Of a stretch of DNA of 35,157 nt, positions 22,779 to 31,581 are shown one piece after another. The position numbers were made by a program, and so were the translations under genes. Every line of letters starts with the position of its first letter. Positions within the stretch are counted from its first letter, which is position 1. Source of the DNA: Betaproteobacteria bacterium. Its GTDB lineage: Bacteria > Pseudomonadota > Gammaproteobacteria > Burkholderiales > Burkholderiaceae. Under the pieces are notes generated by a model. That model saw nothing but the letters and a program-made list of their open reading frames with translations. It searched no databases and was not told the origin of the DNA. The stretch is taken from positions 1-35,157 of the forward strand of contig JABMMT010000035.1 of NCBI GenBank assembly GCA_013205155.1, given 5' to 3'.

Positions 22779-23180
22779 CTAGGAGAAGCGACTTCCGATC
22801 CAGTAAGTAAAGCCAGCAGTAACTGAAGTTACTGCGCTTCCCCAAGCAATATCAATAAAGGCGAGTCTCGTAGGAAAGTCGCGAACCACGGCTAGATTGG
22901 TGAGGTCGTAGGTCATATAACAAAAAAACCCAAACAATGCACCATATTGCACTGCATATACCCACGATTGTTTTGAGAGCGCTGGGACAATCACAAAAAT
23001 AGTCACTCCGAGGGCATATAGAAGATAAAAGGCAAGACCAGCAATCAATTTGGGTTCAGTCGCCATCAGACTCCCCATTTCTTGCTGGTAAAGGTTCTTG
23101 GCTACAACTAGGAGCCAGATTAAATCAATGGCTACTAGCATAATCAGAAACGAAAAATAGATAGTTAAATACTTGATCAT
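22779..23180 (-). CDS. DUF2177 family membrane protein
   Basis: The start is placed at ATG 23180 (M-I-K-Y-L), which has AAGGA 8-9 bp upstream and gives a direct membrane helix. An earlier in-frame ATG at 23252 has no such site. The product has 133 residues and four membrane helices. It has D-L-I-W-L in helix 1, G-x-x-F-G-F-F-C-Y-M-T-Y-D-L-T-N-L-A in the middle and D-I-A-W-G near the end, all typical of DUF2177. The function is unknown. It diverges from the universal stress protein gene. Confidence 0.82.
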   Translation of the reverse strand: MIKYLTIYFSFLIMLVAIDLIWLLVVAKNLYQQEMGSLMATEPKLIAGLAFYLLYALGVTIFVIVPALSKQSWVYAVQYGALFGFFCYMTYDLTNLAVVRDFPTRLAFIDIAWGSAVTSVTAGFTYWIGSRFS

Positions 23181-23269
23181 TTTATTTATCCTTTTGAGCT
23201 TTAATGCATTAATTATCAGTATTATGATGTAATCAGTAAATAAGCAGTTCAATTTAAAGGGAGTCGGAT

Positions 23270-23710
23270 ATGTTTAAGCATTTATTGGTACCAGTAGATG
23301 GTTCAGATGTAAGCAAAAAAGCCCTCAAGGAAGTCGCGAAGCTTGCCAACGCAGATAAAGCGGCAGTGACGTTAGCATATGTCTCTGATCCGCTTCCGCC
23401 TATGGTGTACTCCGATAGCACCATGGGTTATGGAGTGTCTCAAAAAGACCACCAGAAGGTTTGTGCTGCCTATGCAGAGGATGTGTTTAAAAATGCAGCT
23501 AAAGCGCTAGGGCTAGGTATTAAGGCCAAATCCTTGCATGTTTCTAATACCAATCTATCCGCTGGCATTTTGGACGCTGCAAAAAAAGCGAAAGCGGATG
23601 TCATTGTGATGGCATCGCATAAGCGCACTGGCATCAAAGGAATATTACTTGGTAGCGAGACGCATGAAGTGATTGTGCATGCTACTTTGCCAGTTTTAGT
23701 GCTGGGTTAA
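23270..23710 (+). CDS. Universal stress protein (UspA family)
   Basis: The product has 146 residues in one Usp domain. The N-terminus L-V-P-V-D-G-S-D-V-S has the nucleotide-contacting aspartate. The ATP-binding pattern G-I-K-G-I-L-L-G-S-E-T-H-E-V-I closes the fold, followed by L-P-V-L-V-L. It is therefore an ATP-binding type (UspFG-like) rather than the non-binding UspA type. AAAGGGAG lies about 8 bp before ATG. It is a single-gene unit ending in a strong terminator. Family members help survival under starvation and respiratory stress. Confidence 0.92.
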   Translation: MFKHLLVPVDGSDVSKKALKEVAKLANADKAAVTLAYVSDPLPPMVYSDSTMGYGVSQKDHQKVCAAYAEDVFKNAAKALGLGIKAKSLHVSNTNLSAGILDAAKKAKADVIVMASHKRTGIKGILLGSETHEVIVHATLPVLVLG

Positions 23711-23728
23711 GTTCTTATTGCAATAGTG

Positions 23729-23755
23729 AAAAGGGTCCACTAGGACCCTTTTTTT
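23729..23755. terminator. Strong bidirectional terminator between usp and the M23 peptidase gene
   Basis: AAAAGGGTCC (23729-23738) pairs perfectly with GGACCCTTTT (23743-23752) across a 4-base loop and is followed by more T on the + strand. The reverse strand also ends its stem in TTTT, so it can serve both convergent genes. Confidence 0.85.
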
Positions 23756-23783
23756 GTCGCCAAAGTTTTGAAGATGAAGATGA

Positions 23784-25226
23784 TTATTTGACTGGGCTGC
23801 CAAATAATAAGATCTCTCGAGTGAGTTGGCCGCTCTCATTGTCACGCATTGACCATAAATCTAGCTGTGTTTTAGCAGCATAAGGATCTATATAGATACC
23901 ATTCTTTCTTAATTCAAAATGAAGATGTGGACCTGTTGACCTACCAGTAGATCCAACATAGCCAATTTCAAAGCCACGACGCACTTCATTGCCTAGTTGA
24001 AGTTCTACGTTGTAGTTACTCAAGTGGGCATAGTAGGTGTGGTAATTTCCAGGATGCTCAATCACAATCAGATTACCAAATGCGCCGTTAAAGCCAAGGT
24101 GAGCAATCTTGCCATTGGCTACGCTGAAAACAGGAGTGCCAGTAGGCGCTGCATAGTCGATACCCATATGAGCGCGGTAGCTTTGCTTTGGTGCTTCAGC
24201 CTGTACTGTTGGGGTATTTTTATTTGGACGTTTACTAGAGGCTTTCACGCTACCAACTCCACGGGAGATACGACGATAGCTTAATGGGTTAGTCCAAAAG
24301 GAACGTTCAAGCGATTCACCGCTGCCAGTAAAAAATCCACCAGGTATATCGCTGCGCTCAACCCAGAACGCGCTTGCGAACACTTCATTCTCAGAAGGAT
24401 CAATAATTTCTACAGCCCAAATTTGAGCCCAACGCTCACGATCGCCAAAATCTACAATTAAACGCACTAGGCTATTGGTATTTTCAAGTGAATTATTTTC
24501 TTCAGGATAGATTTGTTTAATGATGGAATTGAGTTCCCAAACTAACTCTACGGGTAGCCTATCACTGACTTTAGAGGGATCGTATAAAACTTCTCGCAAG
24601 GGAATACGGATTTCGCTAAGATTTTTAGATTCGTTAATGAGGTAATCTTGTTGCACTAAAAACCCACCAAATGCAGACGCTGTAAATGTCCATACCTCCG
24701 TTTTGACATCCTGAATGGGGCCGTTCATGATACTCAGTGAATTAAAGCGATTACGATTACCAAATGCAACTACATAGGGAATACAGTCACCACGCATGCG
24801 ATCGAAGAATGTTTTTGTTTGGTTCTTAAAAAATTCAGAAAAAGCCTGATTATCAATTCCGATGTTGGCTGGAAGATTATTTTCATTAAGGTTTCTTCTG
24901 AGGCAGCCTTGGCTGATGCGGTAGTCAAGATTACCTACGCTATCAAGAATGAGCTCATTTGGATCTTTGCGCTGAAAAAGTGCTGGATCGAGGGCGTTCG
25001 ATTTTGTTTTACTGCTTCCCGCAGTATCTTTTAAGCCCCGTTGCTCAGAACTTTGAATAACGACTTTTTGACGGGTTTGAGAATCTTTTGGTTTTTGCTT
25101 AGTTTGGGCTTGAGCTTGTGCTTGAGCTTGTGGCGCTAACCCTAATGTCAGGATTATTAGGATGTAGCTTAATAAGGGGAGTACCCACATAAAAGCTCGG
25201 GTGGATTGAGATGCTTTTCTATTCAC
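23784..25226 (-). CDS. Secreted M23 family metallopeptidase (LytM-like)
   Basis: The product has 480 residues. A hydrophobic N-terminal segment (about 13-33) is followed by an A-Q repeat and a basic, disordered stretch (about 40-80). A long domain follows (about 90-330) that I do not recognise. The peptidase domain (about 350-460) has zinc ligands H353 and D357 in H-M-G-I-D-Y, and G-P-H-L-H-F-E-L with H434 and H436. The active site is complete, so it should cut peptidoglycan cross-links in the periplasm rather than act only as an amidase activator. It is a single gene on its strand, convergent with the stress protein gene. Confidence 0.9.
   Translation of the reverse strand: MNRKASQSTRAFMWVLPLLSYILIILTLGLAPQAQAQAQAQTKQKPKDSQTRQKVVIQSSEQRGLKDTAGSSKTKSNALDPALFQRKDPNELILDSVGNLDYRISQGCLRRNLNENNLPANIGIDNQAFSEFFKNQTKTFFDRMRGDCIPYVVAFGNRNRFNSLSIMNGPIQDVKTEVWTFTASAFGGFLVQQDYLINESKNLSEIRIPLREVLYDPSKVSDRLPVELVWELNSIIKQIYPEENNSLENTNSLVRLIVDFGDRERWAQIWAVEIIDPSENEVFASAFWVERSDIPGGFFTGSGESLERSFWTNPLSYRRISRGVGSVKASSKRPNKNTPTVQAEAPKQSYRAHMGIDYAAPTGTPVFSVANGKIAHLGFNGAFGNLIVIEHPGNYHTYYAHLSNYNVELQLGNEVRRGFEIGYVGSTGRSTGPHLHFELRKNGIYIDPYAAKTQLDLWSMRDNESGQLTREILLFGSPVK
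25108..25131. repeat. Two perfect 12-bp tandem copies in the peptidase signal region
   Basis: The + strand unit GCTTGAGCTTGT occurs twice in a row. It encodes part of the A-Q-A-Q-A-Q-A-Q tract on the minus strand at the start of the M23 peptidase. Copy number could vary by slippage in steps of four residues without a frameshift. Confidence 0.7.
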
Positions 25227-25323
25227 AGCAACATTATCTAATAATGTGAGCTCCAGCCCTGATATTGATGTTGTGGCGCAACAAATAGCTGAAGTTCATT
25301 GAATATTCACCAAATATGACATC

Positions 25324-25351
25324 TTGCATCTAAGGGCGGACAGTGTATACC
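25324..25351 (+). promoter_or_regulatory. Possible promoter of the enolase-superfamily gene
   Basis: TTGCAT (25324-25329) and TATACC (25346-25351) are separated by 16 bp. They lie about 50 bases before the ATG at 25401, which itself has AAGGAG 5-6 bp upstream. The match is moderate. Confidence 0.35.
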
Positions 25352-25400
25352 TCCTCAAATGATAATAATCGATACAATATTTTTTTATTAAGGAGTTTAG

Positions 25401-26534
25401 ATGCCCATTATTGATTCTGTACAGGTTACTTCAGTGGCTGTGCCTTTAGATAAAGTCACTTCATTTTCTACTCGTACTGTATCGGAGCGCCACTATTGCT
25501 TAGTGAAGGTACGTAGTAAAGACGGACATGAAGGAATCGGTTTTTGTTATGTCGGTAGCGCAGGAGGTGATATTGCTAAAGTTGCTGTAGAGCAATTATT
25601 AGCCCCTAAATTGATTGGACAAAATAGCCATCGCAGCGAGGGACTTTGGATGGATATGTATAACGAATCCATCTTGCAGGGACGTGCAGGATCTGTAATG
25701 CGTGGCATTTCTATTTTAGATACGGCGCTATGGGATTTAAACGCCCGTTCAGTGGGATTGCCTTTACATCAGTATTTAGGGTCAGTAGTAGATGATCGTG
25801 TACCAGCATATGCCAGTGGCGGTTACTACCTTGATGGAAAAACGCCTGCTAAGTTAGGCAAGGAGATGGAGTCCTACGTTAAGCTGGGTTTTAAAGCCGT
25901 CAAAATGAAAGTGGGGCGCTTATCTCCATCCGAAGAAGAGTCGCGAGTGAAAGCTGCCCGCAAAGCAATTGGTGAAGATATTTTGTTAACCTTAGATGCG
26001 AATAATGCATGGCGTGATTTACCTACCGCTTTAGAGTATGTGCGGCGCTTTGAGGCCTATAACCCCTATTGGATAGAGGAGCCTTTTTCACCAGATGCGA
26101 TTGACTTACATGCAGCTCTAGCGCGTCAAACTAAGATTAATGTTGCTACCGGTGAGATGGAGGCAGGCCGCTGGCGCTTTAGAGAGTTGATTGATGCAGG
26201 GGGCGCTGCAATTTTGCAATCAGATGCTGCAGTATGCGGTGGTATTACAGAATGGCGCCGGATCTCTGCTTATGCAGACTTAAAGGGTGTAATCGTTTGC
26301 CCACATTGGATGCACGATCTACATGCGCCGCTAGTAGCTGCTACCCCGAATGCTCGTTTTGTAGAATTCTTTTTAGATGATCAGGTATTGAATTTCCGTA
26401 GGTTAATTAATAAACAATTGACCTTTAAGAATGGCGACCTCATCTTACATAAAACACCAGGGCTCGGATTTGAATTTGATGAGGCTGCGGTGAAAAAATA
26501 TGCGGGTAAATCTGCCTGGACTAAAATTGCTTGA
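25401..26534 (+). CDS. Mandelate racemase/muconate lactonizing family enzyme (probable acid-sugar dehydratase)
   Basis: An enolase-superfamily enzyme of 377 residues of the mandelate-racemase subgroup. It has K168-x-K170 (K-M-K-V-G), metal ligands at D199 (L-D-A-N-N-A-W), E226 (I-E-E-P) and E252 (G-E-M-E), the D275/H302 dyad (L-Q-S-D-A; C-P-H-W) and E322. This set abstracts an alpha proton from a carboxylate and in most relatives drives dehydration of a sugar acid to a 2-keto-3-deoxy acid; racemisation is the alternative. It faces the TRAP transport operon, whose aldolase would suit such a product. The exact sugar acid cannot be read from sequence. Confidence 0.88.
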   Translation: MPIIDSVQVTSVAVPLDKVTSFSTRTVSERHYCLVKVRSKDGHEGIGFCYVGSAGGDIAKVAVEQLLAPKLIGQNSHRSEGLWMDMYNESILQGRAGSVMRGISILDTALWDLNARSVGLPLHQYLGSVVDDRVPAYASGGYYLDGKTPAKLGKEMESYVKLGFKAVKMKVGRLSPSEEESRVKAARKAIGEDILLTLDANNAWRDLPTALEYVRRFEAYNPYWIEEPFSPDAIDLHAALARQTKINVATGEMEAGRWRFRELIDAGGAAILQSDAAVCGGITEWRRISAYADLKGVIVCPHWMHDLHAPLVAATPNARFVEFFLDDQVLNFRRLINKQLTFKNGDLILHKTPGLGFEFDEAAVKKYAGKSAWTKIA

Positions 26535-26558
26535 TAGAACTTGATGATTATTCATAGT

Positions 26559-28574
26559 TTAGGAAGAAGATCGGGGGTGGAGCTTGAAGTGAGTAATGAT
26601 TTGGGTGATGAGTACCAAAGCAAATCCAATGAAGCCGATCAGATCAGCCTCTGTCGAGGGGTAGGCTAAAGCCACCCCAGATATCACCATAATGACGCGT
26701 TCAAATACTTTGGTTTTTTCAATAAACCATCCCTGTAAGCCGCCAGCCAAACAAATGATGCCAATCACAGCAGTAAATGATATCCAGGCGATCTGCGACC
26801 AATCAGCTTGCTCTAGGGCGCTGGTGGAGCCCATCAGGAGCAAGCTCACGCCCGACTTATCGAGGACAAACATAAATGGCACCAAGATTGCTGGAGCAAC
26901 GTATTTCCACGTTTGTAGAGTAGTTTTATAAGGATTACCTTTGCAAATTGCGGCTGCGGCAAATGGTGACAAGGCTGTTGGAGGCGACACCTCTGAAAGT
27001 ACGGCGTAATAGAAGATAAACATATGCGCGGCAAATGCAGGCACACCTAGGTTAATCAGTGCCGGTGCAGCGATCACAGCGCAAATAATATAAGAAGCAG
27101 TTACCGGTACTGCGAGGCCGACGATCCAGACAATCAATGCTGTAAAGATGGCGGTCAGTAGCAACGAGCCACCCGCATATTGAATCACGATTGAACTAAA
27201 TTTGAGACCAAGTCCGGTAAGTGTTACAGTGCCAACAATCAGACCCGCACCTGCACACGTTGCTGCAATTGCTAATACTCCTGTAGAACCAGTGGAGAGG
27301 GCCTTCACTAAATTGGAGTGATAAAAACCAGAAAGGATAGGTTCTTTTCCTTTAAACCAGGCCCAGGGAATAATTGCAGTATCTTGGCGCAACATACTAG
27401 ACAGTGCAGAAACAACGGTAGCCCAAAAGACTGACATCACTGGCGAGAAGCCCATCATCATGAACACCACGATGGAGATCAAAGAGAAAAAATGAAACCA
27501 ATATTTCTTAGTTAACTGCCAAGCACTTTCTACTGATGGAAAATGAATATTTTTCATGCCGTACTTACGCACGTCGATTTCAACCATGACAAACAAGCCA
27601 AGGTAGAACAAAATCGTGGGGATAGTTGCCATGAGCAACACATCTAAATAGGAGATTTTAAGGAAGTCAGCAATCAGGAAGGCAGCAGCACCCAATACCG
27701 GTGGCGAGATGATGGCACCAAGTCCACCTGCAGCCAAAAGACCGCCTGCAGCATTTTTTTCGTAACCTACCTTTTCAAGCATGGGTGCAGCAACAGAGCC
27801 TACCGTAACGGTAGTTGCAACCCCCGATCCTGATGGGCCACCCATCAAGAATGAGGACAAGACAATCGTTCTGCCTACCCCGGATGATTTGCCGCCCATC
27901 GCAGCAAAAGAGAAGTCGATGAAGAATTTTCCTGCACCAGTAAATTGCAAAAAGGCACCAAAGATGGTGAAAAGAATAATGAGGGTTGCAGAGACGTCGA
28001 CTGCAGTGCCATAGATGCCTTCTAGGGTCATATACATATAACCTACGAGCCGATCTAAGTCGTAACCTTTGTGAGTCCATGGGGCAGGAAGGTAATTGCC
28101 AAAGAAGGCATATAGCAAGAAAAGTACCGTAACGGCAACGAGTACCATGCCATTAGTTCTCCTCACACCCTCGAGAATGAGTAGGATGAGAGCAATACCC
28201 ACCATCACATCAGTAGAATTTGGGGCAGTATTTCTGTCCATCAGGTCATCGCCGCCGGCCAGAATGTAATAGGCGATGGCAACTGAGCCTATGGCAAATA
28301 AAACATCCCAAAACATTAATTTGTTTTTAAAACGAGCAGCAACCGGAAAACTAAGGAACACTAAAAACAAGACTAGCGCAACGTGAATAACTCTGAGCTG
28401 ATGGGTTGGAACGATCGAGTAGGCTGCATACAAATGAAACAATGACATGCCCACTGCCACCAGTGTGATGAATATAGCGAGTAGGCCTTTGTAGTTATTA
28501 GAGTCACCCTCTTCTTGCTTAATGAAGGCGTCTAACTTTTCTTGGGTTTCGTTGTCAATCACATTTTGATTCAT
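26559..28574 (-). CDS. TRAP transporter fused permease (DctQM type)
   Basis: The product has 671 residues and many membrane helices. The small-subunit-like part (about 35-145) leads into the DctM-like part. The DctM part shows G-A-F-L-Q-F-T-G-A-G, S-F-L-M-G-G-P-S-G-S-G-V-A-T-T-V-T-V-G and A-A-G-G-L-G-A-I-I-S-P-P-V-L-G-A-A, the pseudo-symmetric substrate/sodium hairpins, and in the second half A-V-L-S-E-V-S-P-P-T-A-L-S. Fused permeases of this kind pair with TAXI receptors, as here. It uses a sodium or proton gradient to import the ligand delivered by the receptor. It is the last gene of the minus-strand operon; a stable hairpin separates it from the receptor gene. Confidence 0.93.
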   Translation of the reverse strand: MNQNVIDNETQEKLDAFIKQEEGDSNNYKGLLAIFITLVAVGMSLFHLYAAYSIVPTHQLRVIHVALVLFLVFLSFPVAARFKNKLMFWDVLFAIGSVAIAYYILAGGDDLMDRNTAPNSTDVMVGIALILLILEGVRRTNGMVLVAVTVLFLLYAFFGNYLPAPWTHKGYDLDRLVGYMYMTLEGIYGTAVDVSATLIILFTIFGAFLQFTGAGKFFIDFSFAAMGGKSSGVGRTIVLSSFLMGGPSGSGVATTVTVGSVAAPMLEKVGYEKNAAGGLLAAGGLGAIISPPVLGAAAFLIADFLKISYLDVLLMATIPTILFYLGLFVMVEIDVRKYGMKNIHFPSVESAWQLTKKYWFHFFSLISIVVFMMMGFSPVMSVFWATVVSALSSMLRQDTAIIPWAWFKGKEPILSGFYHSNLVKALSTGSTGVLAIAATCAGAGLIVGTVTLTGLGLKFSSIVIQYAGGSLLLTAIFTALIVWIVGLAVPVTASYIICAVIAAPALINLGVPAFAAHMFIFYYAVLSEVSPPTALSPFAAAAICKGNPYKTTLQTWKYVAPAILVPFMFVLDKSGVSLLLMGSTSALEQADWSQIAWISFTAVIGIICLAGGLQGWFIEKTKVFERVIMVISGVALAYPSTEADLIGFIGFALVLITQIITHFKLHPRSSS

Positions 28575-28621
28575 GGCTGAACCTATCTTTATTTATATTT
28601 ATGTACCGCATTAAAGCAGAA

Positions 28622-28642
28622 GGGGTGAGATTAACTCACCCC
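28622..28642 (-). promoter_or_regulatory. Intercistronic hairpin between the TAXI receptor and TRAP permease genes
   Basis: GGGGTGAG (28622-28629) and CTCACCCC (28635-28642) form a perfect 8-bp stem with a 5-base loop, 8 bases after the receptor stop in the transcribed strand. The following sequence (TTCTGCTTTAATG) has no T run, so it looks more like an mRNA-stabilising or processing element than a full terminator. It could give more receptor than permease from one transcript. Confidence 0.6.
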
Positions 28643-28650
28643 AATATGGC

Positions 28651-29601
28651 TTAGTTTACCTTGACACCTTTTTCTTTAAAGTACTTTAAAGCACCTGGAT
28701 GATAGGCAATCGGTGTTGCATTCGATTTTTGGTTCTCTAATTTGATATTTCTGTACTCAGCATGTGAGCGGACAAGTTCAAGCTGATTATCAAAAATGGC
28801 TTTAACAATTTTGTAAGCCTCTGCATCAGACATAGTGGAGTTGACAACTAAAAGATTGGCAACTGCTGCAACTTTATTATCTTTTTCCATGCCGCTATAA
28901 GTCTGCTTTGTAATCTCGGATGGGAAATAAAGATTGCCATATTTTTTATTCATAGCGGGGACTTCAGCAGAAGTGTCTACCATCACGATTTTCATGCTCG
29001 GGCTGTTTGCCAAATCAGTAACAGCTGCAGTTGGTAGTCCACCTACCCAAAAGAAGGCGTCAATCTTACGGTCTTTTACAGCATTGACAGATTCTGCAAC
29101 GCTCAAACGCTCACGCTTGACATCTTTGTCTTTATCAAGCCCTGCAGCCTCTAACAAGCGAAAAGCCATGACTTCAGTGGCACTTCCTGGTGCGCCTGTG
29201 CTTACGCGCTTACCTTTAAGATCTTTCATGGTCTTAATGCCAGTGGATTCCACGGTAGCAACGTGCATGAGGTTTGGATACAGTATGAGTAAATTGCGCA
29301 AATCTACGGGCTTGTCTTTAAATTTATCCTCACCAACTAACGCGTCTTTGGCAGCATCAGCCATTGAGAAAGCAACGTAAGGTTTGCCAGTACCAACCAG
29401 TTTTAAGTTATCAACTGAGCCACCTGTCACTTCAGCAGTCGCTGACATTCCTGGGACATGCTTGGATAAGACAGAGGCTAGGCCCCCACCCATTGGGTAG
29501 TAGACACCCCCTGTACCACCGGTAGCAATAGAGATATTTTGTGCTTGCGCATTAGCCCATAAAAAGCTGAGCGATAGTACGACGATTTTTAATAACTTCA
29601 T
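28651..29601 (-). CDS. TAXI-family TRAP transporter periplasmic receptor
   Basis: The product has 316 residues with a signal peptide (1-20, ending A-Q-A). The family signature is clear: I-S-I-A-T-G-G-T-G-G-V-Y-Y-P-M-G-G-G-L-A, A-E-V-T-G-G-S-V-D-N-L, L-K-G-K-R-V-S-T-G-A-P-G-S, and D-A-F-F-W-V-G-G-L-P. It delivers an organic acid to the fused permease downstream. TAXI ligands are known for few proteins, glutamate or 2-oxoglutarate among them, so the ligand must be deduced from the surrounding enzymes. It has a GGAG site before ATG and lies 26 bp after the aldolase gene. Confidence 0.93.
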   Translation of the reverse strand: MKLLKIVVLSLSFLWANAQAQNISIATGGTGGVYYPMGGGLASVLSKHVPGMSATAEVTGGSVDNLKLVGTGKPYVAFSMADAAKDALVGEDKFKDKPVDLRNLLILYPNLMHVATVESTGIKTMKDLKGKRVSTGAPGSATEVMAFRLLEAAGLDKDKDVKRERLSVAESVNAVKDRKIDAFFWVGGLPTAAVTDLANSPSMKIVMVDTSAEVPAMNKKYGNLYFPSEITKQTYSGMEKDNKVAAVANLLVVNSTMSDAEAYKIVKAIFDNQLELVRSHAEYRNIKLENQKSNATPIAYHPGALKYFKEKGVKVN

Positions 29602-29627
29602 GGTTGTCTCCTTTGGATATTTTTAAA

Positions 29628-30554
29628 TTAAAGACCAGGCATTGAAAAATGAGCTTTTTGTAGTTCACTTAATAATTTTGCTTGTTGATCAGCAGTTAAT
29701 TGCATCAGTGGCGGAAGAACTCTGAGCCAATCAGAATCTTTACTGAAATGGGCAACAGCAGTTTTCATGCCAGCAATCATTTGGTATTGCGCAAAGATCG
29801 AGCGGAGACTATCTAAATCTGCTTGACGTTGATCGGCATTCGATTCTCTCCAGTGCGCTGCTAAATCAGCGATCGCCTTTGGATTAACGTTTGCAGTAGC
29901 AGAAATGCATCCAACCCCACCAGCTCGCAGGGTACGCATTAAGAAAACTTCACTACCAGCATAAACACGGAAACCAGATGGAGCTAGCAACTTAATAACG
30001 GATTCTGTATAAGCCCAGTCACCAGAACTATCCTTCATGCCAACCACAGTTTTTGGATATTCTTTGGCTAGGCGCTCAAGCAATGCCAAACTTTTATTAA
30101 TCTTGGTAACGGGCGGAATGTTGTAGATATAAATCTTCAAGGCTGAGCTACCTACCTTTTGAATCACCTCCGAAAAATATGCAAAGAGTCCATCATCAGT
30201 AACGTCTTTGTAATAGAAGGGCGGAAGCATGAGAACGCCAGCACATTTGTGTGCAACCGCATGTTTAGTCATGGTCACGGTTGCATCAATCGAGGTAGCC
30301 CCGGTACCCGGCATCATGTGCTCGGGATTGAGTCCACCTTCGATGAGCGCTGTTAGCACACTCATTTTTTGTGGATCAGACATAGAGTTTGCTTCTGAGT
30401 TTGTGCCAAAGATTGCTTGACCAACACCATTAGCCCCTAACCATTTGCATTGCTTCAATAATTTTTGTGCATCAGGGCTACCATCTGCTTTGAACGGTGT
30501 TAATACTGGCGATAGCACTGCAGGCAATGTTGAAGGGTGTAAGGAAATAGTCAT
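29628..30554 (-). CDS. DapA/KDG-aldolase-like class I aldolase or dehydratase
   Basis: The product has 308 residues with the DHDPS/N-acetylneuraminate lyase TIM barrel. The Schiff-base lysine is K174 (V-V-G-M-K-D-S-S-G-D), the catalytic tyrosine Y144 (I-Y-I-Y-N-I-P-P), and the carboxylate-binding loop reads G-T-N-S-E-A (50-55) in place of the usual G-T-T-G-E. The altered loop and context point to a catabolic 2-keto-3-deoxy-acid aldolase or related lyase rather than lysine biosynthesis. It would cleave the keto-deoxy acid to pyruvate and an aldehyde. It lies between the hydroxyacid dehydrogenase (11 bp) and the TAXI receptor (26 bp) in one operon. Confidence 0.88.
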   Translation of the reverse strand: MTISLHPSTLPAVLSPVLTPFKADGSPDAQKLLKQCKWLGANGVGQAIFGTNSEANSMSDPQKMSVLTALIEGGLNPEHMMPGTGATSIDATVTMTKHAVAHKCAGVLMLPPFYYKDVTDDGLFAYFSEVIQKVGSSALKIYIYNIPPVTKINKSLALLERLAKEYPKTVVGMKDSSGDWAYTESVIKLLAPSGFRVYAGSEVFLMRTLRAGGVGCISATANVNPKAIADLAAHWRESNADQRQADLDSLRSIFAQYQMIAGMKTAVAHFSKDSDWLRVLPPLMQLTADQQAKLLSELQKAHFSMPGL

Positions 30555-30565
30555 TCTTGCTCCGA

Positions 30566-31495
30566 TTAATTTTTTACTTCTGTCAGAAGTGGCTGCTGGT
30601 TAAAAAAGGCTTCTAAATTATCTACTGCTAAATGAATCATTGCTATCCGTGTTTCTGCGGTAGCGCTGCCGATATGAGGCGTTAAAAGTACATTATCAAG
30701 ATTTAAGAAAGCAATATTGGGATTAGGTTCATTTTCGAAGACATCCAAGGCTGCGCCAGCAATCTTTTTATGCTGCAGTGCATATAAAAGAGCGGGTTCA
30801 TCAATTACGCTGCCACGAGCAATATTGATTAAGTAAGCCTTGGGACCAAGAGCTTCAAGCACCTTAGCATTAATCATTTTATCGGTATCGGGGGTGGCTG
30901 GACAGGTCAAAAAAAGCACATCACATGCATCTGCTAAAGATTGGATGTCTTTAATATAGGTGTATGGCAAGTCCTTAGGAGAGGGTCCGCTATAACAAAT
31001 CTCCACCTTAAAGGGCAAGAGGCGTGTAGCTAGCCCTTGCCCAATCCGACCCATACCAGCGATGCCTACTCGTTTACCCGATAAGTTAGTGGTAATCCTA
31101 AAGGGGCCCTTAGACCAAGCGGTACTTTTGACAAGCTCTTGGGCGTCAGGCAAGCGCCGTATGAGTCCGAGCATTATCCCCATCGCTAACTCACAAACAG
31201 CATCATTGAGAACCCCTGGGGTGTTGCTGATTTTGATTCCCCGCTCTTTAAGGTAAGCCAGCGGAAGATTGTCATAACCAACACCACAGGTTGATACCAT
31301 TCTGATGCTGGGGATTTGCCTAACTAAGATTTCAGGCAGAGTAATGTTAGAGCGAACTAAGATGGCCTCAAAATGACCTTCAGGTGCTGGGGCTCTTGGA
31401 TCAGGATGGAGTATTGGAGTAAAACGTCGATTAATTTCTGCCTGCATCATTTCAGGAAAATGGCCGACCTCTAACACCGAATTGACGGGAATCAT
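30566..31495 (-). CDS. D-2-hydroxyacid dehydrogenase (GyaR/hydroxypyruvate-reductase-like)
   Basis: The product has 309 residues. The NAD(P)-binding motif is G-M-G-R-I-G-Q-G in the Rossmann domain. The catalytic arginine is in A-R-G-S-V-I-D, the glutamate in D-V-F-E-N-E-P and the histidine in T-P-H-I-G-S-A-T. The segment V-S-T-C-G-V-G-Y-D-N-L is typical of glyoxylate/hydroxypyruvate reductases. It probably interconverts a 2-oxo acid and a D-2-hydroxy acid arising from the imported substrate. It is the first gene of the operon that runs through aldolase, receptor and permease. Confidence 0.92.
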   Translation of the reverse strand: MIPVNSVLEVGHFPEMMQAEINRRFTPILHPDPRAPAPEGHFEAILVRSNITLPEILVRQIPSIRMVSTCGVGYDNLPLAYLKERGIKISNTPGVLNDAVCELAMGIMLGLIRRLPDAQELVKSTAWSKGPFRITTNLSGKRVGIAGMGRIGQGLATRLLPFKVEICYSGPSPKDLPYTYIKDIQSLADACDVLFLTCPATPDTDKMINAKVLEALGPKAYLINIARGSVIDEPALLYALQHKKIAGAALDVFENEPNPNIAFLNLDNVLLTPHIGSATAETRIAMIHLAVDNLEAFFNQQPLLTEVKN

Positions 31496-31532
31496 GTCTC
31501 ACTAACTTTTTTATTGGAATAATGCATCTATT

Positions 31533-31548
31533 GTAAAAGGATTTTTAC
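31533..31548. promoter_or_regulatory. Short inverted repeat in the divergent promoter region
   Basis: GTAAAA (31533-31538) and TTTTAC (31543-31548) are an inverted repeat in the 86 bp between the divergent hydroxyacid dehydrogenase and 3-hydroxyacyl-CoA-dehydrogenase-like genes. It may be an operator that coordinates the two. No regulator gene is present nearby, and the AT-rich repeat could be chance. Confidence 0.25.
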
Positions 31549-31581
31549 CTAAAATTGCGCCCCCTATGAGGAGAATATGTC

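Noticed and set aside
27775..28080. 101-residue minus-strand frame and an opposing + frame within the TRAP permease gene
   Set aside because: Alternative frames of a gene with clear DctM motifs; composition is abnormal for a protein.
28934..29380. 148-residue + frame opposite the TAXI receptor
   Set aside because: Shadow of the receptor gene, with no domain or ribosome site.
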